Shown: piece by piece, positions 44,561 through 54,569 of the stretch | Layout of the letters: every line of letters begins with the position of its first letter | Numbering within the stretch: the first letter of the stretch is position 1 | DNA from: Brachypterus glaber | Taxonomy: Eukaryota > Arthropoda > Insecta > Coleoptera > Kateretidae | Direction: 5' to 3' | Assembly (NCBI GenBank): GCA_958510825.1 | Contig: OY294049.1 | Location: 20,453,536-20,517,535 of the forward strand | Length of the DNA stretch: 64,000 nucleotides | Position numbers and translations under genes: made by a program | Notes under the pieces: generated by a model | The model's input: the letters and a program-made list of their open reading frames with translations, nothing else | The model's database searches: none | Told to the model about the DNA's origin: nothing

Positions 44561-44932
44561 AAAATATTGTAAATATTTAAAAATTACATGCCTTAAATAT
44601 TTCACAATTTTTAATTGAGCAACCTCGTATCTCCAGTACAGGGTTACGACTTGGAAATAATAGTTACTGTAACTAACTCGTATCTCCATAATTCTAATTT
44701 TTGACTCACGTAACTAATAATTTTGCAATCTTTTATGCTTGAAGGGTCCACAAGATATAACTACACTTATATTTGTCTATATTACAATCAAAAAAAGAAG
44801 AATTTTAAAGTTAACCGTTTTTTTGTGTCCCCTGAAAACCTATGAATTTGGAGATACGAGGTAGTTAAGGTAACACGACGATATCTAAAACCATTTCCAA
44901 GCAAAATAATAATGATATACCAAAAGTAAATA

Positions 44933-46020
44933 TCGTCGGCTTACAAGTAAAAGGCACTAAGTCACTTTTTTGAAAAAATGGGATTTTAATGGCACTGTAA
45001 TTAATTTTTGATGATCTATGTATAGGTAAACCAAACGAACTTCTAGGTAGACTGCCAAGGGAGTTACCCAGTATACAAAACGCACCAATTTCATTTTGAT
45101 TAACATTTTATCTGGCAATAGGCACTAAGTCACTTAGTGCACTTAGTGCGTTTTACTTGTAGATTATTTCAAATGTTTCTGCACTAAGCGACTTTCTAAA
45201 AAAAGTTAATTTATAAAAATATGATTGCTTGAATCATTTATATGATACAATATCGCGTTACTTATTGTACTGACAAACGCATTCAAATTTTGCTATGTTA
45301 AAGTTGATGGAATAGAGTCAGAACAGAGAAACAGAACGTTACCTGTAAAATGACAATGCTTTTTACGTATACTTTCGATGTGTAGGTAATAATTTAATTT
45401 TCATTTGCATTGTTTTTTTTTTATTATCAGATAATATTTCAAAACTAAATTTGAAGCCTTCGCACTAAGTTCAAAGTCTCGGTGCATTTCTGAGGGGTGT
45501 TTTCCGAACTTGCCGCAAACTTTAGTTTTTTTATATTCTTATTATTTATGTAATACCCAACGATTTAAGAGCAAAATTTAAAAAAATCTATCGGTTACTT
45601 TTTTTTTTAATTTAGATTTTTTTTATAAAAATCTGCACCTGTTTAATTATTTGGACTTTGTTTTCTACTAGGTTATACATTACGTTTAATTAATAGAAGG
45701 GTTTTAATTTTAAATAGTTTTTTTTTATATTATTTTATTGACTTAGTGCTCTTTACTTGTAAGCTGACGTCGTGGGCCTACAAGTAAAAGGCACTAAGTC
45801 CATGTCTTTTTTCAAATTTAGTTGAATTAAACTAATTCAATTTTTCTTTATTTAACTGCAAATGGGACATTATTATGTCCAAACATGTCATTGCAATTTA
45901 CGGTAGTTTTTTTCCAAAAACAGTTATTACAAAAATTAAAAAACAACAATGAAAGTTAAATTTGTCAATATCTCGAAACCATGTTTTTGGACTTAGTGCT
46001 CTTTACTTGTAAGCCGACGA
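44933..46020. mobile_element. TA-flanked TIR element(s), TCGTCGGCTTACAAGTAAAA
   Basis: The left TIR TCGTCGGCTTACAAGTAAAA, then GGCACTAAGTC, is mirrored at 45989-46020 (GACTTAGTGCTCTTTACTTG, TAAGCCGACGA), with TA on both sides (44931-44932 and 46021-46022). A second back-to-back pair of ends meets at about 45748-45801 (CTTTACTTGTAAGCTGACG next to TCGTGGGCCTACAAGTAAAA). This suggests two adjacent copies (about 44933-45769 and 45770-46020) joined without the TA. Further CACTAAGTCACTTAGTGC copies lie at 45122-45160. Non-coding. It contains an inserted end fragment at 45479-45655. Confidence 0.8.
45479..45655 (+). repeat. Solitary terminus of the 3.7-kb element family
   Basis: GGTGCATTTCTGAGGGGTGT, TTTCCGAACTTGC, CCCAACGATTTAAGAGCAAA and ATAAAAATCTGCACCTGTTT match the TIR at 7967-8145 in order and orientation. 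No second end is nearby. Confidence 0.85.
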
Positions 46021-46022
46021 TA

Positions 46023-46500
46023 TAATATTTCGGGTGGAAACACCCGTTATTAAAATGTACAGAAAAATATTTTTTTTTGCATTTTTGGCTTAAGAATGTT
46101 ATGAAACGTCGAGAAAATGTGAAAAACTTGGATGTTAAAAAAATGTCTGTCTGTCTGTCAGTATGTCTGTCTGCATGTAAATCTTATAACTTTTTAACTA
46201 AATGTCCGATATGAAAAACTCTTTCACCAAAAGATTTAGAACCTTTTTTATTTGCGTCACATGAATATGGTAAACATAATCGTAGAGCAAGCGGAATAAA
46301 ATGGACAAAAATGATAATTTTAGCGATATCTCACTTATTATTTAAAGTAGGGCAATTTTTTTTTGCATAAATAAAAAATGTTTAATTCCCTACAAAACAC
46401 ATGTAATCATTTTTATCGTATATACGATAAAACTAATAGTCATACGTATATTAGTTTTTGAGAAGACCATTAATATTTGTTGTTTTGAAGTTGGCATACA
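46023..46500. repeat. Dispersed repeat with TGTCTGTCTGTC patch
   Basis: GGTGGAAACACCCG, a CTGTCTGTCTGTCAGTATGT stretch (46144-46176) and TGTCCGATATGAAAAACTCT, with the same order (inverted) near 29741-29990. Followed by unassigned AT-rich sequence. Confidence 0.45.
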
Positions 46501-46804
46501 TAGGTACATTGTTTCAAGTGAGTGAAGAAATGACAATTACGTTACATAAGGTACATATTTGAAAAAAACAAGGGATTGGGCTTGGATGGGTATATCTATC
46601 CCAATATCCCAATATCCCAATTTCCGAGCACAACTCAAAGAGTAACAGAAGTAATCCTGAAGGAAAAAGCCAAAAAATAATTTGGAATTGGAATTGGAAG
46701 AACCGCAACAGATGACTGTTAATATTGAGGTTAATTTTTTTTTAATTTATTAAATGACCTTTACTGTAAAGCAATTAGCCAGCACATTATAAATTACAAT
46801 ATGT

Positions 46805-47003
46805 TTACAATTTAATTTGATTAAAATCCAAAAACTTAATTATTACTTTATGCGCAGATTCACTTAAATTTCTTAAAATGTTCGAAATACATAAAGGTGT
46901 GTTATATCCCAATATTCTAAAAGTCTCATATATATTAAAATTTGGAACTTCCTTTATCGGATATTCAAAAAAAATGTGTTTTAAATCTTCTAATAATTTT
47001 GAG
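46805..47003 (-). pseudogene. Probable LINE C-terminal remnant
   Basis: A single minus-strand frame reads KLLEDLKHIFFEYPIKEVPN, then IYETFRILGYNTPL, then a hydrophobic segment to KFLDFNQIKL and a TAA. The 'LxHIFFxCP' block followed by a ~50-residue helical tail is typical of the region after the RNase H domain in I/R1-like LINE ORF2 proteins (family knowledge). The Cys is replaced by Tyr here. The upstream part is lost. Confidence 0.45.
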
Positions 47004-47220
47004 GTTATATGTGTTGACTATTAAAACTGTAACCATAGACAGATATAACCTCAAAATACAAATTAAAAAGTCAAAAAAAAAACATTATTTTATACAGACT
47101 AGACTAGAGAGCCCCGGGGACGGAGTAAATGGACTAGGGAGTTTGCAGAGCAGGAACCGAGTTTAAGGTGCAAATTGGACCTACCCGAACGACGTAGAAC
47201 TAAAAGTGCATTTAGTTTAT

Positions 47221-47258
47221 CTCATTGAGGTAGAGTGGGCCCCCCACTCTACCTCAAT
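47221..47258. repeat. 38-bp palindrome
   Basis: CATTGAGGTAGAGTGGGCCC is followed directly by CCCACTCTACCTCAATG. The arms are perfect apart from the centre. It could form a strong hairpin on either strand. Confidence 0.9.
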
Positions 47259-47537
47259 GGTTTATCTATGGTCCATGTAAACATAACATGTGAACATTAC
47301 CTTTTATTTTATGTGAATCGACCACAAACCACGATATTTGTTTTCGTTCTCGAGTGAAAATGAAGAAAGAAGAGAGGAGAAAAGCTGTCGCTAGAGTTAT
47401 AGTCCAAACCAAAAAGTAAAGACCGTACAGCCGTCCAAAAGGGTTGCAATCCAATACTGAATATTATTTATCAAAAAAAGGCACGCAAAATATTTACAAC
47501 ACAGTACCTAACCTTAGGTTTTATAATAAATTACATT

Positions 47538-47596
47538 GAAGAAGAAGAAGAAGAAGAAAAAGAAGAAGAAGAAGAAGAAAAAGAAGAAGAAGAAGA
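47538..47596. repeat. (GAA)n microsatellite
   Basis: Nearly pure GAA trinucleotide run with a few AAA interruptions. Confidence 0.95.
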
Positions 47597-47599
47597 ATA

Positions 47600-47870
47600 A
47601 GAAGAATCAACGGGCTCTGCGAGCCCAACCTCGGAAGGTTGTGCATAGAGAGTGAACTCAGAGAGTATCTCTGGTTTAGTCGAACGATGCAGACCTGAGA
47701 CTTTTGTGCTTACCTGAACGGAAAAAAGTTAAAAGAACCGTCTAGCCCAATGCACTAAGAGTTGAAAAAGGGTCTTTGAATGACCTTGAAGGAAAAAAGT
47801 GTGTGAACAGATGAGATGACAGTCGTCTGCCTAGTTGTCAATAATTAAACTTGCAAGCATATTACTTTTG
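47600..47870. other. GC-richer unassigned patch
   Basis: Follows the GAA run. Contains CGGGCTCTGCGAGCCC (a small hairpin) and balanced base composition. A retroelement 5' or 3' end is possible, but no A/B box or ORF was found. Confidence 0.35.
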
Positions 47871-48384
47871 AATTTTTTTCTCAGAATAAATATATTTTTT
47901 TTGTCATTACATTATTTTATGAGGACCACATATTATTGTTTTGAATTGGTAAATATTCAAAACATTATGGATCACACAATTGTTTATATTGGGTAAAATA
48001 AATTTAACCGTTGTTTAATATACGTGACAACATTTTTAATTTTTGTAAATTTATAACTGATTTTAACTGCCATACAATTGATAATAAATCCTTTTTAATA
48101 TGCTTTTAAAAAATGTACGGACATTGGGATTTAATTAAAAATATTGGTTTGTTGTAAAATACTATTGTTTATTTGTTACACATTTACTAAATAGTGGGTA
48201 TATTATGTAACTAGAACTAATATAAATTTTGAGGCCAAAATTAATTCCAGGTACCAAAGGCGCTTGGAGCACGAGTTTTACATATATTTGTCTTGAAAAT
48301 AAAATAAAATAAAATAATATATAATTAACATAGATAAACTAAGTTTTTTCTTAAAGATTCTATAATTTTAAAGTGCTTTTTATA

Positions 48385-48980
48385 TTATTCACCGCACCTG
48401 CGCATCAAAAATTGTCCTAGACAAAAAAATTCTTGGATATAATTTTTTTTCATGAGAAAATAAGCAACTTCTTTTTTTATTTTCATCCGTCCGTCTGTCT
48501 GTCTGTTGTCAAGATTTTTTTGAATACGATAACTCAAGAACGAAAACGTTCTACAAGGGTCCAAACCAAAAACAAAAAAGTTATGGGGGGTTAAACTTTT
48601 AAAAAAATCGAAAATAGCTGAAAGAAAATTCCGATAATTCCGTATTTTTTTCAGCTAAAATTACTTTTATAATAAGGATCAATTCTACAAAAATATAATA
48701 ATAATAAATGTAAAAATATCTGTTTTTAATGTTTTTTTCTTCACCATTTATTATTACCCCTGTTTCTTATTACCCCCTTTTCCCCTAAGTTTTTTTGATT
48801 TTTTTTTAATTTAGTTTTTTTTTAATAATTTTTCTTTTTTTAAAAAAGATTAAAAATTTGTGTTATATTTTTGAAAATATATATTTTTTTATCATTTGGG
48901 AAATGCAATATAACATTTACTGTGAATAATATATAATGGAATGCGTAGCATTACATTTCTTCACGGCTTGTTTTTTTAAA
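48385..48980 (+). repeat. Dispersed repeat R3, copy 1 of a direct pair
   Basis: The blocks TTGTCCTAGACAAAAAAATT, CCGTCCGTCTGTCTGTCTGT, CGATAACTCAAGAACG, ATCATTTGGGAAATGCAATA and GGAATGCGTAGCATTACATT recur in the same order at 49085-49455. Between them are T-rich low-complexity runs. Confidence 0.7.
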
Positions 48981-49084
48981 CCATATTAAAGTAGGTTCTT
49001 TACCAAACGGCATTTCTGCAGAAATTTATTTCATTTGTAATAACTATTAATTAGAACTGCTTTTAAACCATCTCTGTTATATTA

Positions 49085-49455
49085 TTTACAGCGCTAAGCG
49101 CTAGAATTGTATTATAGGGCAGTCTCTAATTTCCCAAAATCCAACCATCCATCGAACATCCAAAAACCTTCCTGGAAAAAATCCTAGGATACAAATGTGT
49201 TCCATAAAAAAATAAAAAACTTAGAATATATCCGTCTGTCGGTACAATGTCACGATTTTTGTTAACACGATAACTCCAAAACGAATTATCCGATGGACTC
49301 AAATTTTTTAGAGAAAAAAATTATGTTAAACTTAAAAAAAAAATAAAAAATCATTTGGGGAAAATACAATATACCATTTACTAGTATTTACAGTATACTG
49401 TAAATAGTTTATTATGGAATGCTTAGCATTACATATCTTCCCGGCTAGCTTTATT
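49085..49455 (+). repeat. Dispersed repeat R3, copy 2
   Basis: AGCGCTAGAATTGTATTATA, TCCTAGGATACAAATGTG, CCGTCTGTCGGTACA, CGATAACTCCAAAACG, ATCATTTGGGGAAAATACAA and GGAATGCTTAGCATTACATA. Related to 13935-14240 and, inverted, 59505-59560. Confidence 0.7.
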
Positions 49456-49823
49456 TTTAAACTTTAGAAATATATTTACATGTGTTTTATACGAACTGTA
49501 TAATTTTATTATGTTCAACCTATATTTTACAAAGTTTTAACTTATAGTTACCTTAGGTGTACCCATATATTTTCAATTTTGAACAAATTTAAATTTTTTT
49601 AATATACCTGACATAATTTGAAAATCCCAAGTATAAATAACATGATAAAAGCAGTACGTGTTTTACATATTTTTCTGCAAAAATTAGCATTAATAAATAT
49701 TTTGTTATCATGACACCCAGCATACATATAATTATATGTAGAATTTACTATGTAGATTACGTATAAATCAGAACTGATACAATCACATAAGTGAGGAAGA
49801 AACAAATTATTTATCTGTAAATA

Positions 49824-50102
49824 ACACTGGTCTACAAAAAAAAACTTCTTCAAGGGCCTAACCTATCATGCCTTAAGTATTTTTGTCTGATGAAACCAAA
49901 TTTTCAATTTAAAAAATTTTCTACAGCGTAGATTTCGAGTAAGTCCAGGTTTTTATTAGAGATCGGTTATACAATCCCAAAAAAGTCAACTTTTTCGGAT
50001 TCAAGAAAGTTTTTTAAATTCAAAATTCTGTTTCAGCAAACAAAAATACCTAAGGCATGATAGGTTTAGTCCTCGGAAAAGATTTTTTTTGTAGACCAGT
50101 GT
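49824..50102. mobile_element. 279-bp foldback MITE, ACACTGGTCTACAAAAAAAA ends
   Basis: The left arm ACACTGGTCTACAAAAAAAA, then GCCTAACCTATCATGCCTTA and AGTATTTTTG, is mirrored by CAAAAATACCTAAGGCATGA, TAGGTTTAGTC and TTTTTTTTGTAGACCAGTGT. Arms ~95 bp. The 84-codon frame to its left extends into it by chance. Confidence 0.9.
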
Positions 50103-51240
50103 AATTATTTAAAATTAATTTTAATTTAATAGGTTATGTAAAATTTTACGAAAATTATTACTGTATCTTTAGGTTTTACATAGGTTGAACAAATTATATT
50201 ATATATTTTTACATAACTTGTTATTTTTGAGTTTTACATAATATACTATATATCTTTAAATGACAAGTTGTATGATTTTTGGCATGATGACCTTACGTTG
50301 GCATCATTTATTACCAACTTTCTGTAATTTAACAGAATATATTATGATACATTGCACAAGAAACTAAAAAGTAACATGATATGTTGTGTGAAATTTACAC
50401 AATATGTATATTCTGTATAGTATTTTATACAACATGTTCTGGAAAATTTACATAACGTTGCCATTAGTTTTTAAATATTGTTTTCTCTGTCTAGGCATAC
50501 GTCAACTAAAATAGTCTTAATTCAGTTTTTTTTACTCATTCTTTACTTAACCAAAATAGTCTCCAAATAAATATTTTTATTTAAATGAAAAACGAACAAC
50601 ATATTCTTTAAGTGCACAAGCTTAGATATTTGTTTTAATTTTCATTTGTTTTTCATTTCAAAATACAGTATTTTAAGACAATAAGTCAGATATTTAACTA
50701 TCAACATGACATTAAGGGCAAAAATAATCTTGGCCTACTTGATAAAGATGTGTTACTATACCAAGAGTGTACTAAAAATCTAAAGTGGCCATAACTCAGA
50801 GACAAAGTATTCTAGACAATATGTGTATATGAACTTTTTTCATCGTTTCGGTGAGTACAATATGGTTATGTATAGCCAGTCCACCTTTGTTACACCCTGT
50901 AAATGTATAGACATAAAATTTGACATTTTTTTTGGTGTACTAACGTGGTAAAGTATCTATTCCCATTTTGTGATTTGAACACTAAATATATTTTCCTTTT
51001 AGGGTAAACCAGCTTTTGTATTTCCTTTAGTATCAAATTAAATGGTGTCAAAAATTTCTAAACACCGCCTTCGATCACGGTTATTAAGGCCAAAGCCTAA
51101 ATAATAAACAACCACGAAAATTATTACCATTTGATTGATGTATTGTGTTTAGATTCATTTAGGTTCCATTAACTGGTATTTTGTTGTTGTTGAAGTGAAC
51201 ACTATTTAAGAAACAAAAAGGCATGTGATATAGTCATAAA
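50103..51240. other. Spacer, nothing recognised
   Basis: AT-rich, with repeated short ACATAA words near 50130-50460. A possible partial TTACACCCTGTAAA repeat end at about 50889. No gene. Confidence 0.4.
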
Positions 51241-51244
51241 AAAT

Positions 51245-51540
51245 CCATCTTTCCTTCTTTTTCTTCTTTTTTTTTTCTATTTATTCTTTTTTTCTTACTT
51301 TTCTCCTTCTTTTTCTTCTAAAAAATCCAAAAAGTAAGTGATTTAGTCATAAAAATAATATCTTCTTCTTATTCTTTCCTTCTTCTTCTTCCCCTTCTTC
51401 TTCTTCTTCTTCTTCTTCTTCTTCTTCTTCTTCTTCTTCTTCTTTTCCTTCTTCTTATTTTTCCGCTTCTATTTCTTTTTCACTTCTTATTTTTCTTCTT
51501 ATTATTCTCCTTCTTTTTCTCCTTTTTCTTCTTCAATATT
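51245..51540. repeat. Polypyrimidine tract with (TTC)n core
   Basis: TTCTTCTTCTTC runs at about 51362-51445 form the core of a ~300-bp C/T strand-biased tract. Confidence 0.95.
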
Positions 51541-51587
51541 AATTTCAACACCCGGTATAGGTATAAATTAATATACCTATAGAGTGT

Positions 51588-51672
51588 AATTCTGCCTGCC
51601 TAAGCTGAAAGGTCCTATCTGTATATGTTAAACCTATGTAGATAGGACCTTTCAGCTTAGCACGGCAGAATT
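51588..51672. repeat. 85-bp hairpin, 33-bp arms
   Basis: AATTCTGCCTGCCTAAGCTG, then AAAGGTCCTATCT, pairs with AGATAGGACCTTTCAGCTTA, then GCACGGCAGAATT, at 30 of 33 positions around a 19-nt loop. Geometry resembles a small MITE or a pre-miRNA-like stem. No termini or targets identified. Confidence 0.85.
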
Positions 51673-52035
51673 AACAAATACTGTAATGTTAATTATTTTG
51701 ACTATCGAAATAAAGCCCCAGGTAAATAACTTTTTCGACTTGCCGAATTAAAATAAAGTTTGTTTTAGGCTTATAAATTTGGGCAAAGTTGAAAGTTTTA
51801 TACAATATCTAGCCGAGTTTGTAAAACATCTTTCGGCTTATAGACTTAATACAGAAAGGACCTTGTTTGCAATGTATATTACATTATTAGATATTTAAAA
51901 TATAATCTGAACTGCAGTTTAAACTATCAATAAAATATCCCGAATAACCATTAAAATTGAACAGAGAATTATATTAAAAAGTTATATTTTGCCAAATGGT
52001 TATAAAATCATTAAAAAAAAAAATTCAATTTATAA
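51673..52035. other. Spacer, nothing recognised
   Basis: AT-rich, no signal. Confidence 0.5.
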
Positions 52036-52037
52036 TA

Positions 52038-53413
52038 GGGTAAAACCCCCAATCGTTGGCACTCCGCTAATTATTGGAGTGATATTTTCGTTTATATAAA
52101 AAAAAATCTCTATTGATACCTTAATTTAACTATTTTTTTTATGAAGTGGCAATATTGCTAAATATTATACTTTAAATGCGAAAAACATATTTTCCCCCCT
52201 GGGCAGTAGAGTCTTACTAGTTTCGTGTGAACTACGTAAGTGTGAATTTTTAAGGTTTGTGCTAAGGAAGTGCTTTAAGCAGAAGGTTAGTAAAAGACTT
52301 TAATTGACGGACTAACTATTTTTTCTCGATAATTTTAGTAAGTATATGCATTCTACTTATTAATTAGCCTTAAAAACTTTATTTTTCTTTACATTTTTAT
52401 TTAATTTCGACGGTGCCAACAATTGGTATACAAAATTAAACTAAATTCTAATTATTGGCACAGGTGCCAATAATTAGCCTCCTATTCCAATTATTGTCAA
52501 CCAGTTAAAATTCTAAATTAATGGAATCAATAAAATAAAATTGAATAGATTTATTACTTGTACGGTTAAATATACATACGTATTGCCATATCTGATATAA
52601 GACAAAACCAAGACCGTATTTTAAAGCGGGTGGGCTATTATACAAAAGATACAGTTTTAGCTAAAAACCTATTTCAAATAAATGCGTTCTAAACAGCGTT
52701 TAATGAAAAACTTTTTACGTATATACATTTTATACTTAATTTTTCTCTATAAACCTAATTTTTCTTTAGAATTTAATTTTTTATCACGGTGCCCATAATA
52801 GGTGTCCAAATTATATTAAGCTCCTATTATTGGCACATGTTTATTGTATGCAAAACTTGCGCATCAAAATTAGTCTAAAAGCATAATAATTCTTTTAAAT
52901 AAGTGTACCTAGGTAACTAGGTATTATTTTATAGATACAAATTAGTATTAGGTAATTAATATTTTAACTTTAATATAAAGATATGTAGAATTTTGTAGTT
53001 CAAAAATAAATTTGAGTTTTTGTTTACAGCCTTTAGTTAATATGTATAGAACTGCAATATTCCAATTTAAATATTTTATTTTGATACTAAAATGTTTATT
53101 ATTCAACAAAAAGTAGGTACTCAGTAATTTTTTTCCGTTTAAAACAAAAATTAGGTGCCAATAATAGGAAAATTTGGATGCCAATCATTAGCAAAAAGGT
53201 GCCAATAATACGAAATTGTGTATTCTTGTAATTAATTAAAAAAATTCTTTAATATTACTAAGATCTCAGTTTAAATTTTATATAATATATAAAATAGAAT
53301 AACTATCCAATTATGTAAAATATTTTATTCTTGATAACATGAAATATTTATTAAGTTATATAGAAATATATGTGAAAAATTTCTTAAAGTGCCAATAATT
53401 GGGGGTTTTAGCC
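52038..53413. mobile_element. TA-flanked MITE with repeated GGTGCCAATAATT motif
   Basis: The left TIR GGGTAAAACCCCCAATCGTT, then GGCAC, is mirrored at 53389-53413 (GTGCCAATAATTGGGGGTTT, TAGCC). TA abuts both sides (52036-52037 and 53414-53415). GTGCCAATAATT-type motifs in either orientation recur near 52057, 52415, 52458-52500, 52790-52825 and 53155-53212, about nine in all. No transposase: the only frame, at 52948-53184, is AT-rich noise. A close parallel in design to 20932-22320. Confidence 0.85.
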
Positions 53414-53434
53414 TATGATAGAAAATAAAAACCC

Positions 53435-53893
53435 ATGAAGAACTCAATTATGACTTTTGTCTGGGCATATTTATTTCAAAGGACTAAAACATCTGTTAGA
53501 AAGAATAGTAGTTACTCTGTATTACAAAAAAAAAGGTATTTGCTAAAACCATACATTAAATATCTAAAATATAAAAATAATCTATTTGTAATTGATTGTT
53601 TAAATTTAAAGCCTTTAAGCTTAAGAAGAGAAATGGCAGATCTCATTTTTCTGAATAATTTATTAAACAACAAAATTGACTCTCCTTTACTTCTAGAATT
53701 AATATCAATAAATATACCTAACATTGCAGTTAGTAACAATAATCTCTTTTTCGTGCCTTTTCATACTACCAACTACGGTAAAAATAGTCGAATCCCAAGG
53801 ATTCTAAGAACTGCTAACTTACATTCTGAGAGTCTAGACTTTTTTAACTTATCTACCAGTTTATTTAAAACACAATTAAGAAGAATTATATAA
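53435..53893 (+). pseudogene. LINE ORF2 C-terminal remnant
   Basis: 152 residues with SLRREMADLIFLNNLLNNKI (about 69-88), the 'LxxRRxxxDLxFLxKLLNxxID' block that follows the RT thumb in many insect non-LTR ORF2 proteins (family knowledge). FVPFHTTNYGKNSRIPRILR (107-126) and DFFNLS follow, then a natural stop. Everything upstream of about residue 15 is unrelated or lost. An AT-rich 3' UTR with TATTTATT-like repeats continues to about 54142, ending near AATAAAGAACTTAAACT. It lies about 20 bp from the right end of the 52038-53413 element. Confidence 0.75.
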
Positions 53894-54142
53894 AATTTAT
53901 TCCTTCCTAGATTTATTTACCTATTTTTTATTTTGTTAGCTATTTTATTGTTTTATTTGGTATTATTTATTTTAAATTCAAATTATATCATACTTTTGTA
54001 CTGTACTTTCTAAGCGTATTTTTTTCTAGCTATTCTATTGTTATATTTATTATTATTTATATTTGTTTTATGTATGTTTAAATTTATATTATGTTATACT
54101 ATTGTACAATTGGGTATCCCGTCAATAAAGAACTTAAACTTT

Positions 54143-54560
54143 ATATTCACAGACGAGGCCCATTAATGGTGCGAGTACGAAAATGTTTTAAAGAATCTTT
54201 CTTCATAATACATTAGCTGAATTGATTAAACACTTTGTGATTTTGTAATTTTCATTCAATGAACGTGTTCGTTATAACTCTGAAACTTGGTATATTAGCA
54301 TACATTGTACTCTATTGTTAGTTCGTTTGAAACTTTAATTTTGCGTGAAAATATTTTCGTTTTGTGCACAATATTCTATTATACTCAATTATACCAAAAT
54401 TATAGAGAACATTTTTGTTTCTACGCTTTATTTCGTTTAACCTAGTTTTTTTTTTCATATTCAAATATTTTATGTCATAATAATATAAAGTTCAATATTA
54501 TATTTGTGTAAAATAAATAATTATAATAACTATAATTATTATAATTATAATTATTTATTA
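54143..54560. other. Spacer, AT-rich
   Basis: Includes a TAATTATAATTATAATTATT simple stretch near 54518-54560. No gene. Confidence 0.5.
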
Positions 54561-54569
54561 ATTACACTA

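Larger units (their letters stand above)
42118..44881. mobile_element. TA-flanked TIR element with repeated ACCTCGTATCTCC motif, split by a LINE
   Basis: The left TIR TCGTCGTGTTACTTTTACTA, then CCTCGTATCTCC, is mirrored at 44838-44881 (GGAGATACGAGGTAGTTAAG, GTAACACGACGA). TA abuts both ends (42116-42117 and 44882-44883). The motif CTCGTATCTCC recurs in direct orientation near 44117, 44158, 44629 and 44677, often preceded by TAACT. Without the LINE the element is about 0.9 kb, in line with a MITE. Only the LINE ORF is coding. Its terminal TCGTCG is shared with the neighbouring element at 44933. Confidence 0.8.

Noticed and set aside
51245..51540. Long pyrimidine tract as a promoter or GAGA-type regulatory region
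   Set aside because: No adjacent gene and a simple (TTC)n slippage structure explains it.
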